Below are positions 11,256 through 23,149 of a DNA stretch of 64,000 bases, one piece after another (the first letter of the stretch is position 1; every line of letters starts with the position of its first letter). A model generated the notes under the pieces. It searched no databases. It saw nothing but the letters and a program-made list of their open reading frames with translations, and was not told the DNA's origin. The position numbers were made by a program, and so were the translations under genes. This DNA comes from Phlebotomus papatasi. Lineage: Eukaryota > Arthropoda > Insecta > Diptera > Psychodidae. The stretch spans positions 51,470,712 through 51,534,711 of the forward strand of contig NC_077224.1 in NCBI RefSeq assembly GCF_024763615.1, given 5' to 3'.

Positions 11256-13456
11256 GACCTTTCCATTAATAGGGCACTCTTATCACCTCAATTTTTTATG
11301 ATTAGAGAAAGGAACAATCCAATAAATTAAGTGATAACATTAAATTGACTGGGCTCTAACCTCTTTAAAATAAACTTATGAAGCGCAAATTAAAATGGTC
11401 TATTTAATCTTTCCCTAAGCACTATTTAGATGTGAATAATTTTAATGGTTTCTATTATATAAATCCCTATGTTATGAGAACTTCCTCAAAGGTCAATATT
11501 TGATTTCAAAACAAAAAGCATCTACCCTCAAATGTTTTTCTAGGATTAAGCATTGAAAATATAGAATAAAGATTGAAGGAGCATCGTTGCATTGACTATA
11601 AGTCCTTGTTTTAGATCAGCATCTTCAAGTTTCAGTCTTGGTTCATTTAAATATACTTATATGAGTATAACAGTATAAGGCAGTAGATAACTTTTGAGTA
11701 CTTTTATCAGACATTGGAAGTTCATAAAGGAATATATTTTAACAAGCTATAACATCTTTTGAAAAATATCTAAGAATTTAATCAAATTTTTCATCTTCAG
11801 AGGAAATCAGTGTCGCTTTAGACGGAATTACCAATTAAGCGGAAAATTGAGTGACACAGAGTCGCCAAGTGACTAAATTAAATTCTTTAGTCACACCATA
11901 TTTAATAATCTCATAGGATATCCCTTAGTCGTTGGGGGATATTTCTTTGCTCTATCAATGTCTAAAGAGGAAAATATGAAGTTTCGTACCGACGAAGGCG
12001 AAAGTTCAAAAGGAGAAAAATTACATTTTATGAAAATTAAATATTTACAGTCACATGGATGAAAAAAAATTCAGAGTAGCTCATCCTTAAAAAAAAATGA
12101 GGGGCGAATTGATTCATATTTTGCTGACTGAAAGCATATTTCGATGTTAGAAATATTTATATGGTTAAACCCTCATTCAATTGCTAACACATATTATAAA
12201 GGGAGTGTCGGAATCCGATGGAAGAGCTTCTATAGGCCATCATTGGGCGGAGAAGCTATCTTTGCTTTACCCTCAGAGACTTATGGAGCTAGATATATAT
12301 TTTTTTCCTGAATTATGGGATAAAGCTGTTGAAGCCCAGTGAAAATGTTAAGAAATTGTGTGAATGTTTGCGGTAAAGAGCATACTCAACATGTACCATT
12401 TCTGGAGGAAATCGCATGATTTTTTTTTGCACAAACTTTAACATCTTTTAACTTTTGATCTTTTCTTCTGCAGTCAAAGGCTTTTCAAGCACATGCTAAC
12501 AAAAGCAATGTAGAATTCTTCAACCACGTCCTTTCCAAACTCTTCGACTGCGACAAACTTTCTTTTCAAACCTTCCATGGAATTACTGCGAAAATCTTCT
12601 TAATATAAATGTAATTTACTCAAAAACTCATGAATTCTCTTGAATGTCTTTTCAAGAAATCTGCCACATAAAAGAACATTTTACACTGGTGACATTAAAT
12701 AAATAAATATGATTTCTTTTCCGGTGTTAACACCCAACACTAACACATGATGAATAGAACAGAACTGTGAATGAAGTGAGAAGGAGAAAAACAATTTCCT
12801 GAATCTTAAAAATTCATTTTATTAATGTAATTGCTGAGGAAAGGTATAAAGAAATTGTGAATATACTGTAGGACAAAGCGGTGAAATTCATCTATACGAT
12901 TTCGTTGGAAGAGCCTCAGAAAAAATGACAACAATATTTTATTTTTCGTAATTTCCCATTTTTTTGCTTGGAGCAACTAAGAGACAAATCATTGTGTACC
13001 GAAGTTTTATCCTGCTTCATTTTTTTTATGACAGAGAATATCTATTTTGCGTAAACATTTTAAGTATAATGAATTGAAACTGAAATCCGTATTTAGGGAA
13101 ATACAACTTGAGACATTTAAATGTTATACGAAAAAACAAATTGAGATCATTGAGATTATGAACGATATTTCCATCAAAAAGGGCAGAAAAAATTATTCAA
13201 ATGAGAGCCAGTGTGTAAACTAAACCACCAATCTAACTTGTATTTATATCTAAATCATCTAAATACATTCTAGAACAGTAAAAAATCTTAAATTTGTACA
13301 ATTTAAAAAAAAAGTTGAAAAAATACCATGGATGTAAAAAAAATGAAAGAAAATAAAAAAGAATGAAAAAATACCATTGCTAAACTTAAAGTTTTCTTAC
13401 TTTGTGTGCATGCTCGATTTTCGTTTGAAAGTCAATATTGAGGTTAAAAAACAATA
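11256..13456. other. AT-rich non-coding DNA
   Basis: No coding exon, RNA gene or clear repeat arm was recognised on either strand. The interval has AT-rich simple sequence and unremarkable short frames. Confidence 0.45.
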
Positions 13457-14805
13457 GGGTAAGGGCTCATAATTTTGGACAGGATGATTATAAGCATTAA
13501 TGTTTCAAGTGCGATGTTTTCAATATTAATTGCATGGGCCTCTCGACATTTCATTTTTCCATACATTTTTGCGTAGAGGCACTGAAGACTATTGGCAAGT
13601 TTTTTCCTAAAAAGAATTAACTTATCAGTCTGATATATTTCGAAATCGTGCATTAAAAGCTATCTAAAAGTACATATATCATAATGTTCGCCGAAATAAT
13701 TCAAGAATTACGAGCAAATTTGTTTAAATCGCGGTGCAATATCTGCAAAATTTTTACAAGGAAAAGTGAAAAGTATCTTCACTTTTTATTAGGCTTGATG
13801 GGCCCCTGATTAATTGATTTTTTTTGTAACTCTCTTTTCAGAAGGATTGTTTAGAAACTTTGCAAGCTGTTTATTGTCTTTGTTTTTATTAAAATTAATT
13901 TTAATACGTTTAAAAAATTAATTGATCTGTAGAGGTGCATTTAACTCAAATTTTGGACACCTTGGCTGTTAATTTGGACAACTTGGCTGTATATTTAAAC
14001 AGCTAATTTGCCTCAATAGGATGCCCATTGTTCTTCATTTCAAAAACCTATCTTACAAGGTTCTCTTCCTGTTTATGTAAGGGAACCTTAGAATATCACA
14101 AGAAACCCGGAAACTTTCCATATCATTCATTAAAGTGAGTTGACTTCGGTACACCAAGTACTCGCGAATTCACTCATTCCCTAGCCTTTCCGGGAGCCTT
14201 TGTGGAAGGCTTTTCTCACTACATCTCGTTCGTAGAGATGATGTTCCCTTGTTTCTCCAGACATTTATACAAGCTAGTCATTACAAAAGCTAAAACTTCA
14301 CTAAATTTCGAGAGAAAAATACCTGTCCAAAGTAAGGAGTATCACCTCACTGGTAAATCTCTTAGAAAATTTCCCATTTTTTACACGAAAAATCTAATTC
14401 ACAAGGCAAATAACACTTCAGGTCAAATGTACAAATTCCCATTAACGTGAATCAACACAATATTCAATGAATATTTGCTAATATCACTGAAAAACAGCGA
14501 GGAAATATTGTTAGTACTTCACCACAGCTAAATAAGACTGAAGTAAATACAAAGTTCTGTCATATTTCTCGTCAGCAATTGCTCACACCGAATTTTCAAC
14601 AAAGCAATTTTAACTCAAATAATATTCAAAATTTAACGTATTTAGTGTTAAAATCTTACAATAAAGAACAAATATTTAGATAAAATTCATTATTCATCAA
14701 ATATTGGAATAAAATCCATAATTTTAATAAATTTATATTTAATGTCCAATTTTACCCTCAAAGTGTCCAAATTTAGAAACTGTCCAAAATTATGACCTCT
14801 TACCC
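13457..14805. mobile_element. TA-flanked element, ~1.35 kb, GGGTAAGGGCTCATAATTTT termini
   Basis: The left end is GGGTAAGGGCTCATAATTTT followed by GGACAG. The right end is its inverted partner, CTGTCCAAAATTATGACCTC followed by TTACCC. TA lies outside both ends (13455-13456 and 14806-14807), as for Tc1/mariner superfamily targets. Frames at 13444-13653 (minus) and 14202-14450 (plus) lie inside and show no transposase catalytic motif. A ~300-bp copy at 42855-43154 keeps both ends and is an internal-deletion derivative. Confidence 0.75.
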
Positions 14806-14910
14806 TATCTGAGGGAAAAGTTATATATGAGCAAAAATATAACTAATAAAATTCTCTATGAAACCCATAAAACAGGTCGTTAAGGACAGTTTTAATTTAC
14901 AAGATATTTT

Positions 14911-15125
14911 CAGTGAGAGAAATCCGAAAAAGTTAAAATAACATTCCGGAATTACCCTGCATTATTGATCCGAAATCGGTGTAAATGTTATGCTTTTTAG
15001 GTGTAATGTGTGTTAAAGTTAGCCTTTTTATGTTAATTTTACACTTAGATAAGTGTAAAATTAACATTAAAAATGTTGATATATTTTTACATTTAAAAAG
15101 TGTTAAGAATCGGAGATATAGGCAC
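14911..15125. mobile_element. MITE, 'AAATCCGAAAAAGTTAAAAT' family
   Basis: It begins CAGTGAGAGAAATCCGAAAA, then GTTAAAATAACATTCCGGAA. It carries a central palindromic segment, GTTAATTTTACACTTAGATA and its near complement. Complete inverted copies nested in other repeats lie at 21599-21855 and 38634-38887. They define both ends of the family (a CTGAGAAAAAA-type end and a GGATTTCTCTCAGTG end). This copy's right side is less clear. Confidence 0.55.
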
Positions 15126-15426
15126 CCAAATATCAAAAAACGGAAGAAACGGTTATGTCGTTTTATGTACTGGTTGATGAGTTTGATGATGTGATCTATT
15201 GTATAGTTTTTTTTTAATAAATAAATTTAAATTTAATTGTATTCATTTACCCATCGATTTGAGTTTGCCAGATGCAGTTCTGGTTCTGCTCTTTCAGGTT
15301 TTCTGTAAGGAGCTAACCTACTATAATTCAATCTGGATTTATAATTGTTAATCCGTTTTATAAGGCTCTGAGTAAAATCTTTAAAAAGTAAATCCTTCCA
15401 ACTGCAATTTTACTGATAGAAATCAT

Positions 15427-15633
15427 TGATGCCATTTACATCTCCGCATTGGATTGAGATAGAATTGTCCAAAAATTGGATTTCGGGATAATTAAGTCTG
15501 AATCTAATGCGACAGTCTAAATGACCTCAATGAAACCGTTTAGATTGCGGCCTTAAATTGAGACTTAATTATCCGAAATCCGATTTTGGAACAATTCAAT
15601 CCCAATCTAATTCGGCGGTGTAAATAGCCTCAT
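15427..15633. mobile_element. Fold-back MITE, ~207 bp
   Basis: The two halves mirror each other. TGATGCCATTTACATCTCCG on the left faces CGGTGTAAATAGCCTCA on the right. The block GATTTCGGGATAATTAAGTC (15480) faces GACTTAATTATCCGAAATCC (15562). The spacer is about 60 bp. It is non-coding. Confidence 0.65.
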
Positions 15634-15699
15634 TGAGAGGAGTATATATAATCTCTTCTATTTTCAACTTATCAAAGGCCTGATTGTGGCTATATGGAA

Positions 15700-15866
15700 T
15701 TTTGTCTATTCGAGATTTCGACCAACTCTGGACTTTGGCACTTTAAGGATTTTCGATTTTCGAGATTTCGACCCATTCGGGTTTCGACATTTGGCGCATT
15801 TGCGATTTCGACTCATTCAGGATTTTGGCTTTTGGGATTTTAGTCCTTTCGAGATTTTGACCGGGA
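15700..15866. repeat. Degenerate short tandem repeat of TTCGAGATTTCGAC
   Basis: The core TTCGAGATTTCGAC and variants (TGCGATTTCGACTCATTC, TTCGAGATTTTGACC) recur irregularly across about 165 bp with CATTCGGG- or CATTCAGG-type linkers. The frame at 15686-15904 translates to a repetitive RF/DF-rich peptide, an effect of the repeat and not evidence of a gene. Confidence 0.55.
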
Positions 15867-16094
15867 CTCGTCTGTACATACATACAGGACCAGAATATTT
15901 GTAATTTTGATTTTTTTTTTTAAATAAAACTTTAACCTTTCTCGATGCAATTTCTTTCATCGGATTTCGCATTTGAATAGACCTTAGAATTTTCAGCACT
16001 CTGCGGCATTTATAATGATCAATGAACTAGTTTGAATCAATATTAAATCAGTATGCTTCCATTTAAAAATAAGCAAAGAAATAATTCATTTAGA

Positions 16095-16165
16095 TCCTTG
16101 CGTAGAGCATTATTTCGTGAGTTCGAGCATTCCGCAAAGCTGAGATGCTTTGGTATCTTTTTTTT
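16095..16165 (+). repeat. Dispersed repeat with tRNA B-box-like motif (copy 1)
   Basis: The segment GTGAGTTCGAGCATTCCGCA followed by AAGCTGAGATGCTTTGG recurs at about 18830, 25865 and 28325. GAGTTCGAGCATTCC resembles the tRNA/SINE B box (GGTTCGANTCC) with an extra base. I infer a SINE-like or tRNA-derived fragment, but the A box is not clear. Confidence 0.4.
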
Positions 16166-17929
16166 TGTTAAATAAAACAATATTTTCGAATGATAATTAT
16201 ACTTTTTTTTATTAAAAAAAAACTCTTGGCTCATCATTTTAATTTACAGTTGAATAAATTTAACTATATAAATTTTCATTTTATATCCATTCATTGTGCA
16301 ATTTTATTTTGAGGAACAAGGAATGTTTTGAATAGCCATTATGAATTTTCACTTCATTTTCACATTGGCTTTTCTTGCTATATAAATTATCACTCTGTGG
16401 AGTAGAGTATAATAACACTAAAGGGAAAGGTCGGGCAATTTTGGATATAGATAAATTATTATAACCGATTCTCACTACTGAAATAATTTCTATTAAACAT
16501 GATCAATTAAATTACCCTGTTTGTTGGATCCCTTTCTAATTAACTGGATTTAAAAAAAGGTAATTTTTCAATGTGCAAAATTTCCCCTGTCTTCTCTAGT
16601 TTAGTATGAGAGCAAAAGGCTCACAAATTATAATGAATATTGTTAAGTCCTAAAATATAATAATGATGAAAGTACTATCTTTCACCCTGGAGAGTTTTCT
16701 TTATGTACATTGTGGTTGATACAGAGAATGATGATGATACTTTATTAGAGAATTTCAAGATTGACAAAATTATTATTATCAGCATATTTTACAGTCTCTA
16801 CACGAAGTGTTAATTTTTCATTTTCTTCGACATTCGCGATATCATCCCTCGTCTGTTGGAAAATTGAGGGTGTGTTCTGGATGAGAATGGATATTTCCAG
16901 TGCTAAGCTTAGTCTAATGTTAATATATTCACAGCATGGCTTTTTGTTTGTACTGCCCACCCTTTTCTTGTTAACCAAGATTGTCTTTTGTGTATCATCT
17001 CAAAGAAGTTAACAAACCACAATGGTGATTTTGTTGTGGTATATAATAAATTATTTCAAAATTATTTGACACATTGTAATGTTTGTGGTTTTTCTGGTTT
17101 TGGATAATTTTCCTCCAATTACACACTCAATTACTTTTTGCTACACTCAATTGCTATTTGTATTTGGTAGCACTTTATAAAATTCAGAGGAAAACTTTGG
17201 TGCTATCCTGAAATTTTTATTGATTTTTAAAATGCTTTTCGTATCATCATTACGCTGGCCAATTCATGATGCAACTGAAAATGTTTTGAAACGTTTCGTA
17301 GTAAATAGAAAATTACTGTTTCAAAGCGTTTTTGTGAAAAACTTTTCAGATGGTTTCTCTGGAAAAGTTGAGTATATACAATCAAACGAATGGGAATGGA
17401 AATCATTTGAATTTGGAGTTTTTGGAAAGCTTTATTAAAAATGCCCTTAGAACCCCTAGAACTATTGCTTAACATGGAAAGCTCATTCAGTAATTTCATT
17501 TTGGTCTTGTTCATAATATATTTATAGTCTATACAAGTGAATTGAAACATTAACTCAATAAAATCAGCAATCTTTCAACATTTTAAATACTAGGCTGTTT
17601 CATGAGTTATCAGTATTACTGAGTTAATAAAACTATCAAAGTTATAAGATTATTATTTCATCTGGTCAAACACTGAATTCTGAGAGGCAATTATATCCCA
17701 TAGAGTTAGTGCTTAATAATTTTGTAAAAGACGAAAAAAAATTCCTTTCAGCATTTGTTTGTTTCTATTTAAATAAAATACTGACCAAAATATGACAAAT
17801 AGAAAGATCTAATTTTAAAAGATGCTAAGATGAAAAACAGTTTAAAAAAATGGCATCAATAAATAAAGACAAAATAATTTTGCTAATCTACACAAACAAT
17901 ATGAAACTATTTTTACTGCTCGAACTCAA
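16166..17929. other. AT-rich non-coding DNA
   Basis: Frames of 60-107 codons occur on both strands (for example 17227-17550 minus), but none has a recognisable domain and they overlap one another. No repeat arms were recognised. Confidence 0.4.
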
Positions 17930-18720
17930 AGAGAGAGCAATTAATCTCTTTTTTTAACTTGTCACCGTCGGTCGTGGAGTTTAAACGGTAAAATATATCA
18001 ACTTCCCGTCTTCGAAGACCCCCAATAAAAAAAACAATATTTCAAGACGATTTGGTTAAAATTAGATTTTTTGGAAGGGTATTGAAATTTCGAATGCGGC
18101 TCCTTCACTCTTCATCGGTAATGAATCGCTTACGTACCGATGTTTAAAGACTTTTTTTGGTTATTTTTTTTTAAACTTCACCTTATGTTTGTTCCCGAGC
18201 TAGAGATCAAATGGTAAGAGATATCGACAACCGATCTTCGATGATTCCCAATAAGTGGATATTATCTCGGACGGTATGTTTTCTTTATTCCCCTATCCTC
18301 TCTCCATCACCTTTAAAACAATGTTTTTTTCGGTTTTTCTCAAAATTGACACAAGCCTTTTCAATGATTTTCGGATATGTTTTAGAGGTAGTCCAGACGA
18401 ACATTTCGTCCAAACACACCTATGACCAGAAAATTCGCAATTTTGAATTATTGAAGGTCTAAGGTTAATCACATTGAGGGGCTAATTTTTCAATCGATTT
18501 GGTTAAATTTGGATTTGTGGAAAGGTATTGAAATTCTGAATCCGACTGCATCTGTCATAATCGGTGATGGATCGGGAAAGTAACGGTGATAGCTCTGTTT
18601 AAAAAAAAAAACTGTTTTTCGCACTTCTTCAGTCCTTTGACCCATATAAAATTCAAACGGTAAGAGATATCAACTTCCGGTCTTCGATGACCCCTCCTCA
18701 AATGTTGTTTTTCGTCGGTA
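17930..18720 (+). repeat. Dispersed repeat, 'AGAGATATCGAC' family, two diverged copies
   Basis: Two related segments (about 17930-18145 and 18180-18720) share AAACGGTAAAATATATCAAC- or AAATGGTAAGAGATATCGAC-type starts, then CGTCTTCGAAGACC- or GATCTTCGATGATTCCC-type blocks, then GATTTGGTTAAAATT-, AAAGGTATTGAAAT- and ATCGGTAATG-type blocks. Related copies lie at 22440-22870 (minus), 26690-27060, 31070-31340, 42230-42440 and 62030-62200. It is non-coding and looks like an old, unclassified transposon family. Confidence 0.5.
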
Positions 18721-18819
18721 AATGAATCGGTTAAGTACCGCTTTTTTTATTTTCAAAAGCTTTTGTGACTTAGGAATCAATTGTTTTACTGGTAGACCAA
18801 TAATCACCAAAAGATCATG

Positions 18820-18910
18820 CGAAAAACTAATCAACGGAGAGCTCTATCTCGTTAGTTCGAGCATTCCGCAAAGTTGGGACGCTTTGCCACTTCTTTTTCG
18901 TAAATAATAG
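18820..18910 (+). repeat. Dispersed repeat with tRNA B-box-like motif (copy 2)
   Basis: This copy contains GTTAGTTCGAGCATTCCGCA followed by AAGTTGGGACGCTTTGCC and a T-rich tail. It directly follows the 18180-18720 repeat, so it may be the tail of the same composite element. See copies at 16095, 25850 and 28316. Confidence 0.4.
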
Positions 18911-19522
18911 CTCCAAAATCACGAAGCATTTTACAAAATTGCGACTCTATGTCACGCATTTTCATTTATTTAATAAATTCATCATTTGATGTTGTTGATT
19001 CGATCACAATAATATCCTGCAACTTTCCGAAAAAAATATCAAATTCCCCAAATTATTTTTGTGAATTATTTTTCAATTTTTGGATGAATTTTTCTAACAG
19101 GTGAAAGTAAATACAAATCATAATTTTTTTCATGATATATCATAAATAAATTGATTGAATTGAATTGAATTTAAAGAGCTGATTTTTTTTGGTCAAACAA
19201 ACATTAATTAAACTAAAGCAAATAAATTAAATAAACATCTATGTAATTTTTTTCTTTTACTTGATTAAATATTATTCTCATAAATATGAACAATAAGTTT
19301 TAAATATTCAATACTTATTAATATATTGTACAAAATCTAACATATTTAAGTCTCTTTAACTTGACTTTTCACATGTTTTTTTTATTTTTGTATTTTCAGG
19401 AATGAAGACAAAAGGTATACATTTTTAAAAATTCTAATTTTAACTTTGCAAAAATTTTTTTTTTCACTTTTGTGATACTTTTGATAATTTTCAAATTAAT
19501 TTTCATTTCTTTTGTTTTCTAG

Positions 19523-19650
19523 TTTCGAATGAAATATCGTAAATCGGACAAGAAACTGGGCCATGAAAAGTAATTAATTTCAGAATACTTTTCAGTAAAA
19601 TCTCAATCTAGAGAGTGTAATAAATGATTCAATCCTGCACGTACTTGTGA
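19523..19650 (+). other. Candidate terminal exon with stop and poly(A) signal
   Basis: A pyrimidine-rich acceptor (TTTCTTTTGTTTTCTAG) precedes TTTCGAATGAAATATCGTAA. One frame reads FRMKYRKSDKKLGHEK and then stops at TAA (19571-19573). An AATAAA lies about 45 bp further on (19619-19624), followed by a GT-bearing stretch. Upstream, another good acceptor (TTTTTGTATTTTCAG) is followed by GAATGAAGACAAAAG and a GTATAC donor, a possible 15-nt microexon (about 19401-19415). Read in the microexon-compatible phases the tail would instead end after only a few residues, so the frame is unresolved. I do not recognise the protein, and the signals could be coincidental. Confidence 0.3.
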
Positions 19651-20990
19651 CACCCCCTATCCTTCCTCATCTCATATTTATGTCCATCGACCTGTCTATT
19701 AGATAACCTTACAAAGGGTTATAAAATCTGCTTCGTACCTTTAGTCTTTAGGATTCATGACCTGACTGTTATGATTTTGAATAATGAAATTTCTTTATAC
19801 TCATATTTATCATCAGCATCAAAAGACATAAATAGCATAATCATTCTTCAATTTTTAAAAATTAAAATGAATGCTTATTACATTTACAAATGAAATTTTA
19901 AATATTTTATTTTCCTACACATATGCTCAAAATGTAGAATTTCATTTATTTCTTTTGTAAATCTCTGTATCTCTTCCGAAAAATTAAAATGACAAAATTG
20001 TGACATATGTCAAAAGGTGTCTTGTAGCTCCGCCCACTGGTTCAAAAAAGCAATTCAATGTTCTTCTTTCTTGCTATTCTTCACCCATTCAACCCCTGCA
20101 GAGAAATGCGAAAAGCCTTTCAGGCTGACAAAAAAGCCATTTATCACTGGAAGATTGCCTTGTACTAAGAGTAAGCAACACAAGACAGATTTGTTGCATA
20201 TCAAAAGAAAATCATTTTTCAATGAAACTTATTCCACTTCTTATTTTCTCCTGATAAAATGAGAAGATTAAAAAAAAAGATAACAGGGGCAGAAGAATAC
20301 TAATAATACAGTAGATTGTTAAAGCAACAAGTTTCACTTTTTTCCTCTTTTACTGGGCTTCAACAATATTCTGGAAAATGTTGCAGATGAAAATAATGTA
20401 CATAGTCTGTATATGCCTATAAATAGTATCCCTACTTTTGCACTAACTGCAGTAAACGATGAGTCTATGTAATTCTGTCTTTAAGGAAAATTCTTTCAAC
20501 ATCAGAAAAAAAGACTATCACTTTGAATGCTTTAAATAAAGAAAAGAACCAGACATTTTACATCATGGCCCTTATTTCACATAATATGAGTAGGAAATTC
20601 ATGTACTCTTCGATCTCTGATCTATAATCTCTATTTGTTACATAAAAAAAAACAGAGAGGGACTTTCTGGATTCTACATTTCATTATACAAAATCATCCT
20701 TGTTCTTTTTCCTTGCCAGCATCATCTGCATTGTAAAGCTCTTCAAGAGCTTTTCAACGCAGAAGAGGCTTTAGGTAACAAATATAATACAGAACGTGAA
20801 TAAGAATTGCTATTTAAATAACCTTTAAGGTTCAAATGACTCAAACAGCTAAGACTTATCAGAACTTATTAAAACATCCTAACCTGGAGCTTTATTGTCC
20901 TTTATTAAGGATGCCAAAAGAAGCTTTAATAAATAAAGGGGATATGCTTAATAGACTTATCAGTCGCGGGGCCCGAGCCCGTTTTAGGAC
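19651..20990. other. Non-coding stretch
   Basis: No conserved coding or repeat content was recognised. Short frames at 20017-20262 and 20836-21090 have no family signature. Confidence 0.4.
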
Positions 20991-21014
20991 TACCATTATC
21001 AACACATCATCATC

Positions 21015-21146
21015 ATCAAAACCCTTTAAGGACGAGAGGGTCAAAAATCAGGGGTCAGAACTTTTTAGAGCAAAACATAACTTTAGATGACCGTAGGAAA
21101 AAAATCATTTTTTTGTTACCGGTGTCCCAATTGTCCTTAACCCTTT
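21015..21146. mobile_element. Short internally deleted CCCTTTAAGGACGA element
   Basis: It begins AACCCTTTAAGGACGAGAGG and ends with a GTCCTTAACCCTTTAA junction shared with the next element. It carries AAACATAACTTTAGATGACC. A near relative of the same size lies at 38393-38535. Both look like short derivatives of the family seen complete at 10736-11255. Confidence 0.5.
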
Positions 21147-21904
21147 AACGACGAGACACTTTTTACGAACCGAAAATCAACAATAAAAAAGAAACTAATA
21201 AACAAAATCAATAAAACGTCCTACATCTAACCTTGGAAAGTCCAACAGAATGTGATTCGGTGTATTTTTAGCATCCATGAACGATAGGGACAAAAACATC
21301 CAAAAAAATTTTAAAAATTTTTCTGACAATGAATAATAATTTTCAGTCTAATGAAAAATATTAAGTATGAGTATTGTAGTTTTTATTCCCAAAAAGGTTT
21401 TGCTTAAAAAAATTCAAAGTATAAAAAATAATTAAAATCAATTTTCAAAATGAGAATTTAGAAATTCGTCGTTATTAAGCTTAAATATTTATTATATAGC
21501 AAATAGCTAGAGACTTGCAAAAACTATTCTAGATTCTTTTAACCTTCTACTTTGCAATTACGTACAAACATAAGAAAAAAATAACCTTAGGTAGTCACAC
21601 TGAGTAAAAAACGGGGGTGCGATTAACTTTTTTTCCTCATAACTTCAACACTTTTTAGGTGTAAAAATATATCAACATTTTTTAATGTTAATTTTACACC
21701 TTTTTAAGGGTAAAATTAACATGAAAAGGGTAACTTTAACCCTTAATACACCTAAAAAGCATAATATTTACACCGATTTCGGATCAATACTGCAGGGTAA
21801 AATTAACATTTCCGGAATGTTATTTTAACTTTTTCGGATTTCTTTTAGTGCAGGAAATTTTTTTTATGGGACACCGGTGTTCCAATCGTCCTTAAAGGGT
21901 TAAA
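21137..21904 (-). mobile_element. CCCTTTAAGGACGA-family element with a nested MITE
   Basis: This is an inverted copy of the 10736-11255 family: its blocks (CTATTTAGCAAATA-like, GAAAAATATTAAGTATGAG-like) run in reverse order. It starts TTAACCCTTTAACGACGAGA and ends CGTCCTTAAAGGGTTAA. It is longer than the 10736 copy because a second element occupies 21599-21855. The bases on either side of the nested element (TAGGTAGTCAC and AGGAAATTTTTTTTATGGGA) rejoin the outer family's sequence. Confidence 0.6.
21599..21855. mobile_element. Nested MITE, 'GGGTGCGATTAACTT' family
   Basis: The element runs from ACTGAGTAAAAAACGGGGGT to TTTTTCGGATTTCTTTTAGT. It contains a palindromic core around TTAATGTTAATTTTACACCT and its complement. 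An almost matching copy sits at 38634-38887, and a diverged opposite-orientation copy at 14911-15125. It is inserted inside another transposon, so it is the younger of the two. Confidence 0.7.
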
Positions 21905-22439
21905 GGGTTAAATTAGAGGGCTCACTTTATTATTCGGGTGAATGAAAGACAAAATGACAGATATATGCTTCGCAATTCGAATAAATTTATCGTTTTTTTT
22001 TCACGTATTGGTTACGGTTTAGACACCGCCTAGAAAGATATTTCGTTCACATACGAAAATACCGTTTAATAATTTATAATAACGGGTTTTTAAGATCAAA
22101 GATCAATAAAAAAAGCTCTATGGAGCTTATGATCAACTATAAGTGACACCATGTTTGGTTCTATTGGAAAGGTTTTGAAAATTCTCATAAGTCTAAACCA
22201 CTTCCAAACGGTTACGAATTGGTAATAAAATAGTTAAAAACCAATATCTAATTTTTATTCGAAATTCCATCGTATCTTCCATAATTTATTTTATCATCTT
22301 ATTTATCATCTTTAATAAGCATTTTGCCAAGATTTCGTAAAAATTTTCATGTGAATTCTAAGATGCTGTAAGTGTTTCACGTGACAGTTTTTGTGAAAGC
22401 TTCACCAAACGCTTACAGGAAGCGATCTAAAAACCGTGA

Positions 22440-22870
22440 GTTTCTCACGTGAAAAACTCACGCATCTCACAAATTCATACCCAGGTCTTTCCAAAAAAAT
22501 CCAAATCGGTTGAAAAATCGGCTATCCAAAGTGGTTGACTTTTGACTTTTAATAATAATTCAAAATGGTGAATTTTCCGGTCATAGGTATGTTTGGACGA
22601 AATGTTGGCCTGAATTACTCCTAAAACATATCCGAAAATAATTGAAAAAGCTTAGGTCAATTTTGAGAAAAACCAAAAAATATGGTTTGAGATGAAGGGG
22701 CATAGAGAGAGGGGGAAGAAAAAAACCTCTGGAGATATTGTTTTTTCATTGCGTATCATCGAAAACCGGAAGTTAATATCTTTTACCGTTTATGCTCCAA
22801 GACGATCACAAGTAGAAAAAAGACGATTATATAACTGCTGTCTTTTTTAGTTCATTTTTTAGTTCGAGCA
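22440..22870 (-). repeat. Dispersed repeat, 'AGAGATATCGAC' family, minus copy
   Basis: Read on the minus strand it reproduces the family's order: GGTAAAAGATATTAACTTCC, GGTTTTCGATGATACG, the TCAAAATTGACCTAAGCTTT block, and the ATTCAGGCCAACATTTCGTC block ending GACCGGAAAATTC. It is non-coding. It lies immediately upstream of the MITE at 22886. Confidence 0.5.
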
Positions 22871-22885
22871 GTGAAATGATCAGTA

Positions 22886-23149
22886 ATGGCTCCGGCACAC
22901 CTTTTAGATCAGGAAAATTTTATGAAGTCGAAATTCGAAACCCTTTTTTTCTCACATGTTTTGCATATGACTATCTAATTCTTTCGCATACCGAATTCGT
23001 TTGAGCTAAATTGAATTTGGAGTGATGTTTAAGAGAACAAGAAGAATGCGAGAGAATGAGATAGACATATGCAAAACATGTGAGAAAGAAAGGGATCCGA
23101 ATTTCGATTTCATGAAATTTTCCTGATCTTAAAGCTGTGCCGGAGCCAT
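22886..23149. mobile_element. MITE, 'ATGGCTCCGGCAC' family
   Basis: The left arm is ATGGCTCCGGCACACCTTTT, then AGATCAGGAAAATTTTATGA. The right arm ends GTGCCGGAGCCAT. Inner mirror blocks include GAAGTCGAAATTCG and CGAATTTCGATTTC, and CTCACATGTTTTGCATATG with its complement. The element is about 264 bp and non-coding. It is the best copy of the family, with 42511-42782. Confidence 0.75.

Noticed and set aside
16110..16150. tRNA gene from the B-box-like motif
   Set aside because: No cloverleaf: the motif has an extra base, no A box or acceptor stem pairing could be found. Kept only as a dispersed repeat.
17227..17550. 107-codon minus frame
   Set aside because: AT-rich, no motif, opposed by a 72-codon frame and lacking exon signals.
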